A stretch of 37,315 nucleotides of DNA from a virus. Within the stretch, counting starts at the first letter, position 1, and each line of letters opens with the position of its first letter. Position numbers and translations under genes: made by a program. The stretch lies in the IMG/VR virus record IMGVR_UViG_3300005542_000005, positions 1-37,315 of that record; one strand, written 5' to 3'. The notes below the pieces were generated by a model that did not search any database, was not told where the DNA came from, and worked only from the letters and a program-made list of their open reading frames with translations. Shown here piece by piece: positions 29,506-37,275 of this stretch.

Positions 29506-29844
29506 ATGAGCTTTCAGTATAGAATAGTTTTTGAACCGTTGAGAAGTTTAGCGTATACTTCTCTTTCTGGTTCTTATGTAGCGCTAGGCCCCAGCTATAG
29601 CGAACCGGCGCGTATGATTAAATTTACGAATGGCACGGATGCCGATGTGACCTTGTCTTTTGATGGTACAACCGATCAAGATATTGTTCCAGCAGGCACC
29701 TCTCAAGTTTATGACTTTTGCAGTAATAGAACAACAACACCTAATGACTTTCTAGTTCAGCCCTTAGGAACACAATGCTATGTAGCCACAGCTGGTTCGC
29801 CGACAATGGGCCAAGTTTATTTAACCGTTATGTACGCAGATTAG
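29506..29844 (+). CDS. Small tail structural protein (112 aa)
   Basis: AGGAGAG RBS. Beta-rich, with phrases common in small phage tail-tip proteins: GSYVALGPSYSEPARMIKFTNGTDADVTLSFDG, DIVPAGTSQVYDFCSN and GQVYLTVMYAD. Probably a small beta-sandwich linking fibres to the tail. Confident as a gene, uncertain in role. Confidence 0.65.
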   Translation: MSFQYRIVFEPLRSLAYTSLSGSYVALGPSYSEPARMIKFTNGTDADVTLSFDGTTDQDIVPAGTSQVYDFCSNRTTTPNDFLVQPLGTQCYVATAGSPTMGQVYLTVMYAD

Positions 29845-29853
29845 GGGTTTATT

Positions 29854-30963
29854 ATGAGTCAAATTACTAATATAAAAGCTGGTGGCGGCGGTGGTTCAGC
29901 TGTTGAAACATTGACAGCTAATAGCGGTGTAGCAACTGCAGTAGCCAATAATATTAACGTGTTAGGCGATGGTGTAAATATAACTACAACTGCTTCTGGC
30001 AGCACTTTAACTATAGATTTCATTGGTAGCTCTGGTGGGATTACAACTATAGACGGTAATTCAGGAAGTGTAACAGGAAGTACAGTTTCTATAGTAACCT
30101 CTAATTCTACAGTTCAATTTGCTGGATCAGGAACTACCTTAACTCAGAATTTTGTCGGAGATGCTTTTAATAATATTATTTTTGGGTCTCCTCCACCTCC
30201 TACAAGCGCTGGTGGTGCATGTGTAGGTATCGGAATAAATGCTCTTAGTGCTTTAACTACTGGAGAGTTTTCAATAGCTCTAGGTGTTAATGCGATGGGA
30301 ATAGCTAATGCCAGTAACTGTGTATGTATAGGGGATGGTGCAGGTTATTTCTTAGATAGTAATTCTAATGGAAATATTCTTATTGGGTGGTCTGCAGGTC
30401 AAGCATTAAGCCAAGCTCTTGGACCTGCTATAAATAATATTGCAATAGGTTATGCAGCAGGAACCACTTGGATTGGTACAGAATCAAATAATATTTGTTT
30501 GGGTAGCGTTGGAGTTATTAACCAAAATGGAACTATAACTTTGGGTACTAACGGTACGCATACGTCATGTTTTATACGTGGAATTGCAGGTGTTACTGTT
30601 ACCGGTACAGCAGTATTAGTATCGGGTGGCGATCAACTTGGAGTAGCTGTATCTTCTAGAAAATACAAAGAAAATATAGAAGATATGGGAGATATATCTT
30701 CAGATATATTGTCTTTAAGACCGGTTACATTTACTCTTAAAGACCACGAAGATAAATCAACCCAATATGGTTTAATAGCCGAAGAAGTGGCTGAAGTATT
30801 TCCAGGCCTTGTGGTTAACGATAAAGAGGGTAATCCACAAACTGTTAAATATCACGAGCTTCCAGCTTTATTATTAAATGAACTACAAAAAAGCGTTGAT
30901 AAGATAGCTGAATTAGAAGCAAGACTTAGTTCTTTAGAAGCTATAGTAAACGATTATAATTGA
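29854..30963 (+). CDS. Tail fibre with C-terminal S74 intramolecular chaperone (369 aa)
   Basis: The first 220 residues are a Gly/Ser/Asn-rich beta shaft. The C-terminal 105 residues carry the peptidase S74 chaperone: VSSRKYKENIEDM (catalytic Ser/Lys region), RPVTFTLKDHEDKSTQYGLIAEEVAEVFPGLVV, VKYHELPALLLNELQ and a final coiled coil (KSVDKIAELEARLSSLEAIV). The domain helps the fibre trimerise, then cuts itself off. The neighbouring gene at 31242 has the same domain on a different shaft. Confidence 0.85.
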   Translation: MSQITNIKAGGGGGSAVETLTANSGVATAVANNINVLGDGVNITTTASGSTLTIDFIGSSGGITTIDGNSGSVTGSTVSIVTSNSTVQFAGSGTTLTQNFVGDAFNNIIFGSPPPPTSAGGACVGIGINALSALTTGEFSIALGVNAMGIANASNCVCIGDGAGYFLDSNSNGNILIGWSAGQALSQALGPAINNIAIGYAAGTTWIGTESNNICLGSVGVINQNGTITLGTNGTHTSCFIRGIAGVTVTGTAVLVSGGDQLGVAVSSRKYKENIEDMGDISSDILSLRPVTFTLKDHEDKSTQYGLIAEEVAEVFPGLVVNDKEGNPQTVKYHELPALLLNELQKSVDKIAELEARLSSLEAIVNDYN

Positions 30964-30971
30964 AAGATAAT

Positions 30972-31148
30972 ATGCCAGAAGAAATAAAAATGTTATTTAA
31001 AGCGATAGGTGTTTTTACGTGTATATTTTCATTTTTAGCTTTATTTGTATATGTAAAATATCAAATACCTAAAAACAGAGAAATGCAAAAAAATATAGAA
31101 GCAAAAATAACCCAAGAAGATATTTCTATGGCATTAGCTTGTATATAA
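30972..31148 (+). CDS. Small single-TM protein (58 aa)
   Basis: ATG 30972 (MPEEIKMLFKAIGVF) has a weak GAAAGA before it. One transmembrane helix (AIGVFTCIFSFLALFVYV, about residues 11-28) is followed by a basic and charged tail. It is encoded between two fibre genes and just before a terminator. It could be a lysis-related or envelope protein. No family is recognised. Confidence 0.5.
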   Translation: MPEEIKMLFKAIGVFTCIFSFLALFVYVKYQIPKNREMQKNIEAKITQEDISMALACI

Positions 31149-31164
31149 AACGTGAAAAAAGAGC

Positions 31165-31205
31165 TTTCATGTCTGTAAACTGTACATTACAGACATGAAG
31201 TTTAT
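31165..31205 (+). terminator. Long hairpin terminator
   Basis: TTCATGTCTGTAA (31166-31178) and TTACAGACATGAA (31187-31199) form a perfect 13-bp stem with an 8-nt loop, followed by GTTTATTT. It separates the first fibre operon from the last fibre gene. Confidence 0.75.
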
Positions 31206-31241
31206 TTCTAATATTATAAATATAATGATTGGTTATAAATT

Positions 31242-32630
31242 ATGAATACCAATTTGAATTTAAATGGATATAATCCATTGGCTTACGTGGGTGTGAACCC
31301 ATATTCACCTAGTCAATTTGTAACTAATACCTTCAGTCCTACGCCAACTGATTATGCTAATTTTATAATTGGCGCTGAATGGTTAAATTCCACAACTTTA
31401 CAAGTTTATAAGTTAGTTAAGAAAGCTGGCGGTGTATCTACATGGGTAGAATTTACTGCAGGATCTGGTTCTGTAATTAGCGTTCCTACTGATTCAGGAA
31501 CTGCTAATCCAATTAATGGTATATTAAATATAATTACTAATAACGCTACAGACAATTGTGGTTCAACTGTATTATTTTCTGCTCCTGGGCCATCAAATAC
31601 TGTTCAATTAAATGTTACAGATTCAAGTAACAATACAAATATTGGTGCAAATTCTGGATCTTTATCTTCATCAGGTAATGATCTAACTTGCCTTGGATAC
31701 CATTCTGGTTCAGCTTATTCTAATTCAGAATCATATAATGTTTGCATAGGCGCTTTAAATACTGGAGTAGCTACAGAAGCAGGAGTTGTTCGTATAGCTG
31801 CTTATGGTCCAGCAACTCCTCCTGGACATACTAATAATACTTTAGTGGGATATAATGCTGGAAATTTAACTTATACTGTAGGCTCAGCAGTATCTAATAC
31901 ATTTATTGGAGCCGAAGCAGGCAATAGTATTACTACCGCTTCAGGATGTACTTTAGTTGGAAATGCTTGTGGAACGACTCTTACAACTGGATTGAGAAAT
32001 ACGGGTCTTGGATCTAATAGTCTCTCTGCATCTTTTGTTTCAGGAATAACCACTGGATCAGATAATACAGCCCTAGGAACCGACACTTCTTGGCAGATAA
32101 CTACTGGATCAAGAAATCTAAGCCTTGGATCACAAGGTGGTTCAGGTTTAACAACTTCTGATAGCGATAATATTTCTATACATAATTCTGGAACCTCAGG
32201 CGATACCAATACTATGCGTATCGGTAATGGAACTGGAACAGGAAACTATCAGCTTAATAAGACCTTTATTTCTGGTATACGTGGAATAACTACAGGATCA
32301 AATACTGGTATTGCAGTTTTAATAGATACTAATGGTCAGTTAGGTACTGTATCATCATCTGCCAGATTTAAAGAAAACATAGAAGAATTACCTAGCGCCT
32401 TGAAAGATTTAATGGCGCTTAGACCAGTTAACTTTAACTATAAAAATAGTTCTTCTGACGTGAAATCTATTGGTCTTATAGCAGAAGAAGTTTTCAAAGT
32501 TATACCGCAATTAGTGGTAAGGGATAATGCCGGAGAAATAGAAACTATTAAATATCATGAATTATGTATTTATCTTTTAAAGGCTCTACAAGAACAACAA
32601 AAACAAATAGATAGTTTAAAGAAAAAGTAA
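31242..32630 (+). CDS. Second tail fibre with S74 chaperone (462 aa)
   Basis: The N-terminal domain (FSPTPTDYANFIIGAEWLNSTTLQVYKLVKKAGGVSTWVEF) matches that of the fibre at 27947. A Ser/Thr/Asn/Gly shaft follows with repeated N-T-x-I/L-G-x-x-A/S-G units. The C-terminus is an S74 domain: SSSARFKENIEELPSALKDL, RPVNFNYKN, SIGLIAEEVFKVIPQLVV, IKYHELCIYLLKALQEQQKQI. TATAAT at about 31221 may be its own promoter. It combines the head of one neighbour with the tail of another, suggesting domain shuffling. Confidence 0.85.
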   Translation: MNTNLNLNGYNPLAYVGVNPYSPSQFVTNTFSPTPTDYANFIIGAEWLNSTTLQVYKLVKKAGGVSTWVEFTAGSGSVISVPTDSGTANPINGILNIITNNATDNCGSTVLFSAPGPSNTVQLNVTDSSNNTNIGANSGSLSSSGNDLTCLGYHSGSAYSNSESYNVCIGALNTGVATEAGVVRIAAYGPATPPGHTNNTLVGYNAGNLTYTVGSAVSNTFIGAEAGNSITTASGCTLVGNACGTTLTTGLRNTGLGSNSLSASFVSGITTGSDNTALGTDTSWQITTGSRNLSLGSQGGSGLTTSDSDNISIHNSGTSGDTNTMRIGNGTGTGNYQLNKTFISGIRGITTGSNTGIAVLIDTNGQLGTVSSSARFKENIEELPSALKDLMALRPVNFNYKNSSSDVKSIGLIAEEVFKVIPQLVVRDNAGEIETIKYHELCIYLLKALQEQQKQIDSLKKK

Positions 32631-32683
32631 TTGGACTTCTTAAAAATATAGATATACTCAATTGAAGTGTTTTATATTGTGTA

Positions 32684-32724
32684 GATAATAATGCGCGTTA
32701 AAATATCTGGCGCGCATTATTATC
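32684..32724. terminator. 14-bp hairpin between convergent operons
   Basis: GATAATAATGCGCG (32684-32697) and CGCGCATTATTATC (32711-32724) are perfectly complementary with a 13-nt loop. It lies between the plus-strand fibre gene and the minus-strand early operon. No long T run follows on either side, so it may terminate both transcripts imperfectly or block read-through as a structure. Confidence 0.6.
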
Positions 32725-32748
32725 TTGTGTTCAACTTGTGATATTCCG

Positions 32749-32958
32749 TCACGGATTGTCCAATACAGTCAAAATATTATCTTTATAATTATATTTATAC
32801 TTATCCACAACAACCCACTCAGGTTCATCATCATCTTTACTATTTTGAATATAAACTTCTTCCAGATCGCCATAAGAATCTAGAACTAAACAATACGTTC
32901 CATAAACTACCTGATCAAATTCATTTGGAGGGCTTAATCTTGTTATATGTGACTTCAT
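32749..32958 (-). CDS. Hypothetical protein (69 aa)
   Basis: Acidic, beta-rich small protein (VVYGTYCLVLDSYGDLEEVYIQ; EWVVVDKYKYNYKDNILTVLD). A GGGAGAG RBS precedes the start. Last gene of the minus-strand early operon. No family is recognised. Confidence 0.6.
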   Translation of the reverse strand: MKSHITRLSPPNEFDQVVYGTYCLVLDSYGDLEEVYIQNSKDDDEPEWVVVDKYKYNYKDNILTVLDNP

Positions 32959-32976
32959 TAACTCTCCCGATTTTTA

Positions 32977-33174
32977 TTATTGATCGTCTAATTTATCGAT
33001 AAACATTTCTAATAATTCTTTTATAGATATACCATTTTTAAGAGAAAACATCTTTAGCTTATAGCGTCTTTCTAGAGTAGTTTCAATCGTGAGAAATATA
33101 CGATCTTTTTTTACTTCTTTTTTTTCTTCATGATCTTTTGAGTGTTCATCCATTTTGAGCTCTTGCAATTTCAT
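32977..33174 (-). CDS. Ribbon-helix-helix protein with charged N-terminus (65 aa)
   Basis: The N-terminus is a charged arm (DEHSKDHEEKKEVKK). Then come the beta strand DRIFLTIET and helices TLERRYKLKMFSLKNG and SIKELLEMFIDKL, matching the ParG/CopG-type ribbon-helix-helix. The start may be the internal Met at residue 8. It overlaps the end of the recombinase gene by 29 bases. It could control the early operon. Confidence 0.6.
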   Translation of the reverse strand: MKLQELKMDEHSKDHEEKKEVKKDRIFLTIETTLERRYKLKMFSLKNGISIKELLEMFIDKLDDQ

Positions 33175-33988
33175 TTCTATTATTTTCTCTCAATTTTCTT
33201 TGATCTTGTGCCCATTTAAATGCACGATTAAAATCTTCTTTATACATTTCTTTTAAAGATTGTATTTTTAGATTCTTAAAAATACCCTGAGCTATATCTT
33301 TACCATCTATACAATCAAGAAGTCGTTGAAATATATCTTCTTGTTCAGCAGTAATATATTCTTTTGGATTTATATTTTCTGGAATGTCTTGTCCCACAAC
33401 TTCTATATTTTTTTCTATTTTTTCTGATTTAGTAGTATTTTTTGGTACTGATTCTATTTCTTCATCCATTTCTTCAGCTGTAACTAATCCACTTATCGAG
33501 AACGCTCGCTTTAAAGCCATAGATTCTGCAACTTTTAATATCATGGCATTAGTATATTTTTTCCAGATTTGGCTATCGCCTTGATAATCTCTAAGATTAA
33601 CAAATACTGAAACTGCTATATCTCTATCTTTTCTGTAAATATTACAAAACGCGCCGCTTAATTTAGATTTATCAAAAGCTAGATGTTCTTGCCCGTATTC
33701 GATAAGAATGCTTCCGTTATCTCTTTTTGTGAGTATATCTCCACCATAAACTACATCGCCTTCTATGCCATTAAAATTTGGATTTTCATTGGCTATTTTA
33801 AGATATCCATCACGACTGGTTATTATAGAAGCTTTGCCACTATATTTTATAAACCAAATTTCTTTTTTTAGAGGATCTAAATTATATTCTTTTGCTAAAT
33901 ATAAAAGAGTTTGCAATTCATCATTTGTGGCATCTTTAGCAACTGTTTTTTTTACTAAATCTATATATTCTTTTGAATCTTTTTCCAT
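33146..33988 (-). CDS. bet: RecT/Red-beta single-strand annealing protein (280 aa)
   Basis: The N-terminal 180 residues match the RecT/Bet family: DATNDELQTLLYLAKEYNLDPLKKEIWFIKYSGKASIITSRDGYLKIANENPNF-type text, followed by AFCNIYRKDRDIAVSVFVNL, YTNAMILKVAESMALKRAFSISGLVTAEEM. The C-terminal 100 residues are variable and charged. It anneals single strands for recombination-dependent replication. No matching exonuclease is recognisable nearby. Start overlaps the stop of the upstream gene. Confidence 0.85.
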   Translation of the reverse strand: MEKDSKEYIDLVKKTVAKDATNDELQTLLYLAKEYNLDPLKKEIWFIKYSGKASIITSRDGYLKIANENPNFNGIEGDVVYGGDILTKRDNGSILIEYGQEHLAFDKSKLSGAFCNIYRKDRDIAVSVFVNLRDYQGDSQIWKKYTNAMILKVAESMALKRAFSISGLVTAEEMDEEIESVPKNTTKSEKIEKNIEVVGQDIPENINPKEYITAEQEDIFQRLLDCIDGKDIAQGIFKNLKIQSLKEMYKEDFNRAFKWAQDQRKLRENNRNEIARAQNG

Positions 33989-34380
33989 TAGTTCATTCCT
34001 GCTTCTTCTTCCATAATTTTATTTTCTAAACGTTCAATATTTGCATATAAATCTAAAACACTTCCTATAATTTCTTTTTTACACATTTCAGAACATTCGC
34101 AACGATCTCTACTATAATTTTTTATATAATCTTTATTGTCGTTAATACCGTCTTCTTTAACTTCTAAAATGCTTTTTTTTATTGCTTTTGTTAAAGAAGG
34201 ACTATTAAGTTCTATTTCAGTTAAAATTTTTTCCACATCTTTTTTAACCTTAGAGTATTCGATATAAGAAAACTCTTCATCGTGAATTTTTCTTATAACA
34301 TCGATCATTATTTTTATATGCGGATTTATGATTTTTAAAGCTATATACTCAAAAGTTATATCGTCTAATTTTTTTATCAT
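33988..34380 (-). CDS. Hypothetical helical protein with Cys cluster (130 aa)
   Basis: Mostly helical and charged. A short cysteine group, RCECSEMCKKE (about residues 93-103), could bind metal. No family is recognised. It overlaps both neighbours by one to four bases, so it is translated within the early operon with the annealing protein. Confidence 0.6.
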   Translation of the reverse strand: MIKKLDDITFEYIALKIINPHIKIMIDVIRKIHDEEFSYIEYSKVKKDVEKILTEIELNSPSLTKAIKKSILEVKEDGINDNKDYIKNYSRDRCECSEMCKKEIIGSVLDLYANIERLENKIMEEEAGMN

Positions 34381-34796
34381 CGGATTATTTCTTTATTTTT
34401 TTTCAGAACTTTTAATTGGTTACATATTTCCCAAAGATCTTTAAATTTATCCTTAGCAAAATCCTCAATTCTTTTAAATGTATCTTTACATTTTATATAA
34501 TATTGAACGAATTCTGGAGAATGATCATCGGAAGGAGATAGTTCTTTTTCTACTGACGCCATTTTTTCTTGCTGATATATAAGACCATTAATATGTTCCC
34601 ATACTGGATATTTTTCTGAAAATTTCTTTTCTATAGCATCAATAGCTTCTTCTTCAAGATTTATTCCAAAGTCTTTTAACATTTTATTGTAAATAGATAA
34701 ACATTCTTCATTGTCATCTAGCTCGTCCACATGTTCAACCATTCTGGTCTGAATTTTTTTTCTTAGTGATTTTAGTTTGTTGATTTCAAAATCCAT
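34377..34796 (-). CDS. Hypothetical coiled-coil protein (139 aa)
   Basis: Highly charged helical sequence (INKLKSLRKKIQTRMVEHVDEL; EEEAIDAIEKKFSEKYPVWEHINGL; DLWEICNQLKVLKKNKEII). Probably early, by position. It overlaps the next gene by ATGA. No family is recognised. Confidence 0.6.
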   Translation of the reverse strand: MDFEINKLKSLRKKIQTRMVEHVDELDDNEECLSIYNKMLKDFGINLEEEAIDAIEKKFSEKYPVWEHINGLIYQQEKMASVEKELSPSDDHSPEFVQYYIKCKDTFKRIEDFAKDKFKDLWEICNQLKVLKKNKEIIR

Positions 34797-34810
34797 ATTT
34801 TTGTTTTCTT

Positions 34811-35206
34811 TTATATATTATCACGAGTTATCAAATAACATTCTAAAGCTACATTATAAATTAAAAACAGACTTAATTTGGTATCTTCCATATTCCAACT
34901 TTTTCTTATAGCATCACCTTTTAACAAAGTAGTATGACTCAAAGTAAATCTGAATTGATCTTCTCCGGTATAAAAAGCCCCCTGAATATCTATAAATTGT
35001 TTTATATTATTACAACCAGATTCATCATTGTAAGATCTAGAAAAATATAATTCGCTAATAGCTTTTGATAATATTGCATCTTTGTTTTTTGATTTGGATC
35101 TTATGAGCAAATCCATAATATAAGGTGCTAAAAGTATATTTATAGATACTTTATTTTTGGATACTCTTTCTATACCTAGTAGTATTTCTGCATTAGTTTT
35201 TTCCAT
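34811..35206 (-). CDS. Hypothetical early protein (131 aa)
   Basis: Middle segment VSINILLAPYIMDLLIRSKSKNKDAILSKAISELYFSRSY looks like a strand-helix-helix unit, possibly RHH-like in the first half; the rest (DQFRFTLSHTTLLKGDAIRKSW) is mixed. No certain family. The stop of the upstream gene lies directly before its start. Confidence 0.5.
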   Translation of the reverse strand: MEKTNAEILLGIERVSKNKVSINILLAPYIMDLLIRSKSKNKDAILSKAISELYFSRSYNDESGCNNIKQFIDIQGAFYTGEDQFRFTLSHTTLLKGDAIRKSWNMEDTKLSLFLIYNVALECYLITRDNI

Positions 35207-35494
35207 CTATTTATCCAATTCCCACTCATTAATTTCTTCACTAAAATACTTAACACTAGCAGCAACATTATCTACAAGCTGTTTTTGATGTTCCAATAAA
35301 ATATGAATTTGATGATTAATATCATCGTTTGCTTTTATTAATTCATTAATTCTGTGAACTTCTTCGAATTCTTTTACTTCATCTTGAATTCGAGAATCTT
35401 CCCCGTAGGGAAGATCTATAATTTTATCTTTTTGAGTAATTTCTATTACTTTTAATTTGTAAGTTTTTTCTAATCTATCGTAAGTCATCGACAT
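35207..35494 (-). CDS. Hypothetical coiled-coil protein (95 aa)
   Basis: N-terminal beta segment (YKLKVIEITQKDKIIDLPYG), then a long helix (VHRINELIKANDDINHQIHILLEHQKQLVDN). No family is recognised. It lies one base from the next early gene. Confidence 0.55.
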   Translation of the reverse strand: MSMTYDRLEKTYKLKVIEITQKDKIIDLPYGEDSRIQDEVKEFEEVHRINELIKANDDINHQIHILLEHQKQLVDNVAASVKYFSEEINEWELDK

Positions 35495-35504
35495 AATTTA
35501 CCTT

Positions 35505-35939
35505 TTATATCAAATCTTCATCTTCAATAAAATCTTTTGGTTCATTTGATTGCAGATAATATTCTTTGAAAGAATTTTTTCTAAAATCTACCCATATTAA
35601 ATCAGTGGACTTTAGATCCATTTCAAGATGCTTTAAAGTCTTACTAAATCTTTTTTCTTTAAATATATAAAATAAGAATTTTGGAAGCTCATTCTCATCG
35701 AAAATTTCTTCTAAATTCAAATCTTCAAATAATTGTAGAATTCTAAGAGTATGCATGTAATGATTAACTCCCAATATAAATTTACCGTCAGGTTGAAATT
35801 TATATTTATGATTAGATTCTGGAGAAGATCTATCAATTAATTCCTGTCTAGCTTCATCTGCCACTTCAGAAAATGTTCTCAATGCAGAATTTGCTTCAAT
35901 AAGTGCTCTTTTTAATATTTCTTTATTTTGATTATTCAT
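35505..35939 (-). CDS. First gene of early operon, hypothetical (144 aa)
   Basis: Helical and acidic. The start has GAAAGAAAGA as RBS and lies about 40 bases downstream of a well-formed promoter with operator repeats. No family is recognised. As the promoter-proximal early gene it could be an anti-host or regulatory protein, but nothing in the sequence shows this. Confidence 0.6.
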   Translation of the reverse strand: MNNQNKEILKRALIEANSALRTFSEVADEARQELIDRSSPESNHKYKFQPDGKFILGVNHYMHTLRILQLFEDLNLEEIFDENELPKFLFYIFKEKRFSKTLKHLEMDLKSTDLIWVDFRKNSFKEYYLQSNEPKDFIEDEDLI

Positions 35940-35981
35940 AATCTTTCTTTCTTTTACGTATTGTTTTACATCATTAAATAT

Positions 35982-36024
35982 ATATTACTTTATTTAAATC
36001 AATAAATCAAGATTTATTTAAATC
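35982..36024 (-). promoter_or_regulatory. Early promoter with 24-bp-spaced operator repeats
   Basis: Minus strand: -35 TTGATT (36010 to 36005), 17-bp spacer, -10 TAATAT (35987 to 35982). On the plus strand, TTTATTTAAATC occurs twice, at 35989-36000 (in the spacer) and 36013-36024 (upstream of the -35), exactly 24 bp apart, or about two helical turns. This suits a repressor binding on one face of the DNA and covering the promoter. Confidence 0.65.
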
Positions 36025-36029
36025 TTTTT

Positions 36030-36067
36030 TAAAATAAAAAACCCGATGATATATTTCAACCATCGGG
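36030..36067 (-). terminator. Terminator of the 36102-37143 membrane-gene operon
   Basis: CCCGATG (36042-36048) and CATCGGG (36061-36067) form a 7-bp stem; read leftward it is followed by TTTTTTATTTT. It ends the minus-strand operon just before the early promoter. Confidence 0.8.
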
Positions 36068-36101
36068 AACGTAAAAGACAAGGAGTTTATGTATATTTAC
36101 T

Positions 36102-36272
36102 TTATGGTAACCATCGTAAGAAGAACACCACTAGATTAGTAAGAACCATTAAAAAATACATACCTTTTCGAAAAGTAGTTTTATATAAAGTTTCTTTATT
36201 ACTAACATAATGATGCGTGTGTATAGAAATTATAAAAAATAAAACTATAGCTTCTAATTTTGTAATACACAT
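36102..36272 (-). CDS. Holin-like membrane protein, tandem paralogue A (56 aa)
   Basis: Minus-strand frame MCITKLEAIVLFFIISIHTH to a C-terminal LRWLP. Two transmembrane spans (about residues 7-18 and 38-51) surround a basic turn (KETLYKTTFRKG). It is clearly related to the next gene: MxITKLEAIVL at the start, KETxYKxTxRK in the turn and WLP at the end are shared. GAAAG precedes the start. Two-span size and basic loop are holin-like. Confidence 0.65.
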   Translation of the reverse strand: MCITKLEAIVLFFIISIHTHHYVSNKETLYKTTFRKGMYFLMVLTNLVVFFLRWLP

Positions 36273-36305
36273 AAGTTTCTTTCGATAAGTTTATGTATAT
36301 TTATA

Positions 36306-36476
36306 TTATGGTAACCATTTTACAAATATTATCGCTATATTAAAAATACCTAAAAATAAAAAAAGACACTTTCTGTAAGTACTTTTATATACAGTTTCTT
36401 TGTATTTAAGATAGGTATCTATATAGATAAAAATCACGAAACACAAAACTATAGCTTCTAATTTTGTTATATACAT
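36306..36476 (-). CDS. Holin-like membrane protein, tandem paralogue B (56 aa)
   Basis: Minus-strand frame MYITKLEAIVLCFVIFIYID to FVKWLP, the same length as paralogue A and sharing its start, basic turn (KETVYKSTYRKC) and end. The nucleotide similarity extends into the region after the stop codon (a shared GGTTACCATAA and TATGTATAT block), which supports a recent tandem duplication. Pairs of near-identical small membrane proteins can act as holin and antiholin. Confidence 0.65.
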   Translation of the reverse strand: MYITKLEAIVLCFVIFIYIDTYLKYKETVYKSTYRKCLFLFLGIFNIAIIFVKWLP

Positions 36477-36489
36477 TAATTTCTTTCAA

Positions 36490-36999
36490 TTAAGGTAAGA
36501 ACCAACATGCATATCCAACAATAGCGGCAGCGGCAGCGGCCCCTTCTGTCGTAGCTGCATATTCAGCAACTACTGCTAACGTTGCAGGTATACCTACTGC
36601 TGGATTAGTAGTAACAACAGCTGCGGCTGCTGCACTTCCAGCAGTGTATGAAGCTGCTCTAACAGACCATGCTAAAACTGCACCAAGTAAAGGTCCACCA
36701 CCTTTTCCAGGAACCATAGCTCTTACGCCAAATTCACCTGAATCATATTTAATTAATTCCATTCTACAACCAGCCTTATTGAAAGCCTGTATCTGTTCCG
36801 GAGTTGCTTCCCGCAAAACCGGATCTACTAGATAACTTGGTATAGAAGTTAATTGACCATCTATATTGAATATGAATTTTGGTTTTCTTTTAAGAGCTGA
36901 ACCGCTAAGGCTTAATAGACCACGATTATTTGATTCAGTTTCCATACAAGAAATAGAAGTTACAAATAACATACTTATAAGTAATAATATCTTTTTCAT
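36490..36999 (-). CDS. Secreted protein with Ala/Gly-rich hydrophobic C-terminus (169 aa)
   Basis: Signal peptide MKKILLLISMLFVTSISC with a possible lipobox-like Cys at 18. The middle is soluble (about residues 20-95). After GKGGGP come hydrophobic Ala/Gly/Val segments (LLGAVLAWSVRAASYTAGSAAAAAVV and GIPATLAVVAEYAATTEGAAAAAAIV) that look membrane-inserting. It shares the WFLP/WLP ending with the two small paralogues. It may act in the envelope during lysis or exclusion. No family is recognised. Confidence 0.55.
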   Translation of the reverse strand: MKKILLLISMLFVTSISCMETESNNRGLLSLSGSALKRKPKFIFNIDGQLTSIPSYLVDPVLREATPEQIQAFNKAGCRMELIKYDSGEFGVRAMVPGKGGGPLLGAVLAWSVRAASYTAGSAAAAAVVTTNPAVGIPATLAVVAEYAATTEGAAAAAAIVGYACWFLP

Positions 37000-37026
37000 T
37001 TTTATACCTGTTTATATTTGTGTTAA

Positions 37027-37143
37027 TTATTTAATTATGATTTCAATGATAGTTGTAATAATGGGTCCCGCTGCTTGAACGACAGCAGTAGCAACAGGAA
37101 CAACAACATTAATAACAGCAAGGGCTAGGAATTCTCCCCACAT
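37027..37143 (-). CDS. Hydrophobic peptide (38 aa)
   Basis: Start chosen at 37143 (MWGEFLALAVINVVVPVATA), preceded by GAAAG nine bases upstream; longer forms from 37200 or a TTG at 37230 are possible. Nearly the whole peptide is a transmembrane helix ending in K. The size and amphipathic look resemble small phage lysis peptides or membrane toxins. It is the first gene of the leftward operon at the genome junction. Confidence 0.45.
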   Translation of the reverse strand: MWGEFLALAVINVVVPVATAVVQAAGPIITTIIEIIIK

Positions 37144-37275
37144 AATAAATTCTTTCGTAAATAAATTAAAATATATATTAAAACTTTCCCCAGTAAACAT
37201 AGAATTGGGGATAAGTTTATTCAGCAGCAAACAATATTTTTTATTTTAAGGTCATAAAAGAATACTCCTAAAGGT

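Noticed and set aside
33384-34016. Plus-strand frames opposite the annealing protein
   Set aside because: Shadows of a well-supported RecT/Bet gene, with no RBS.
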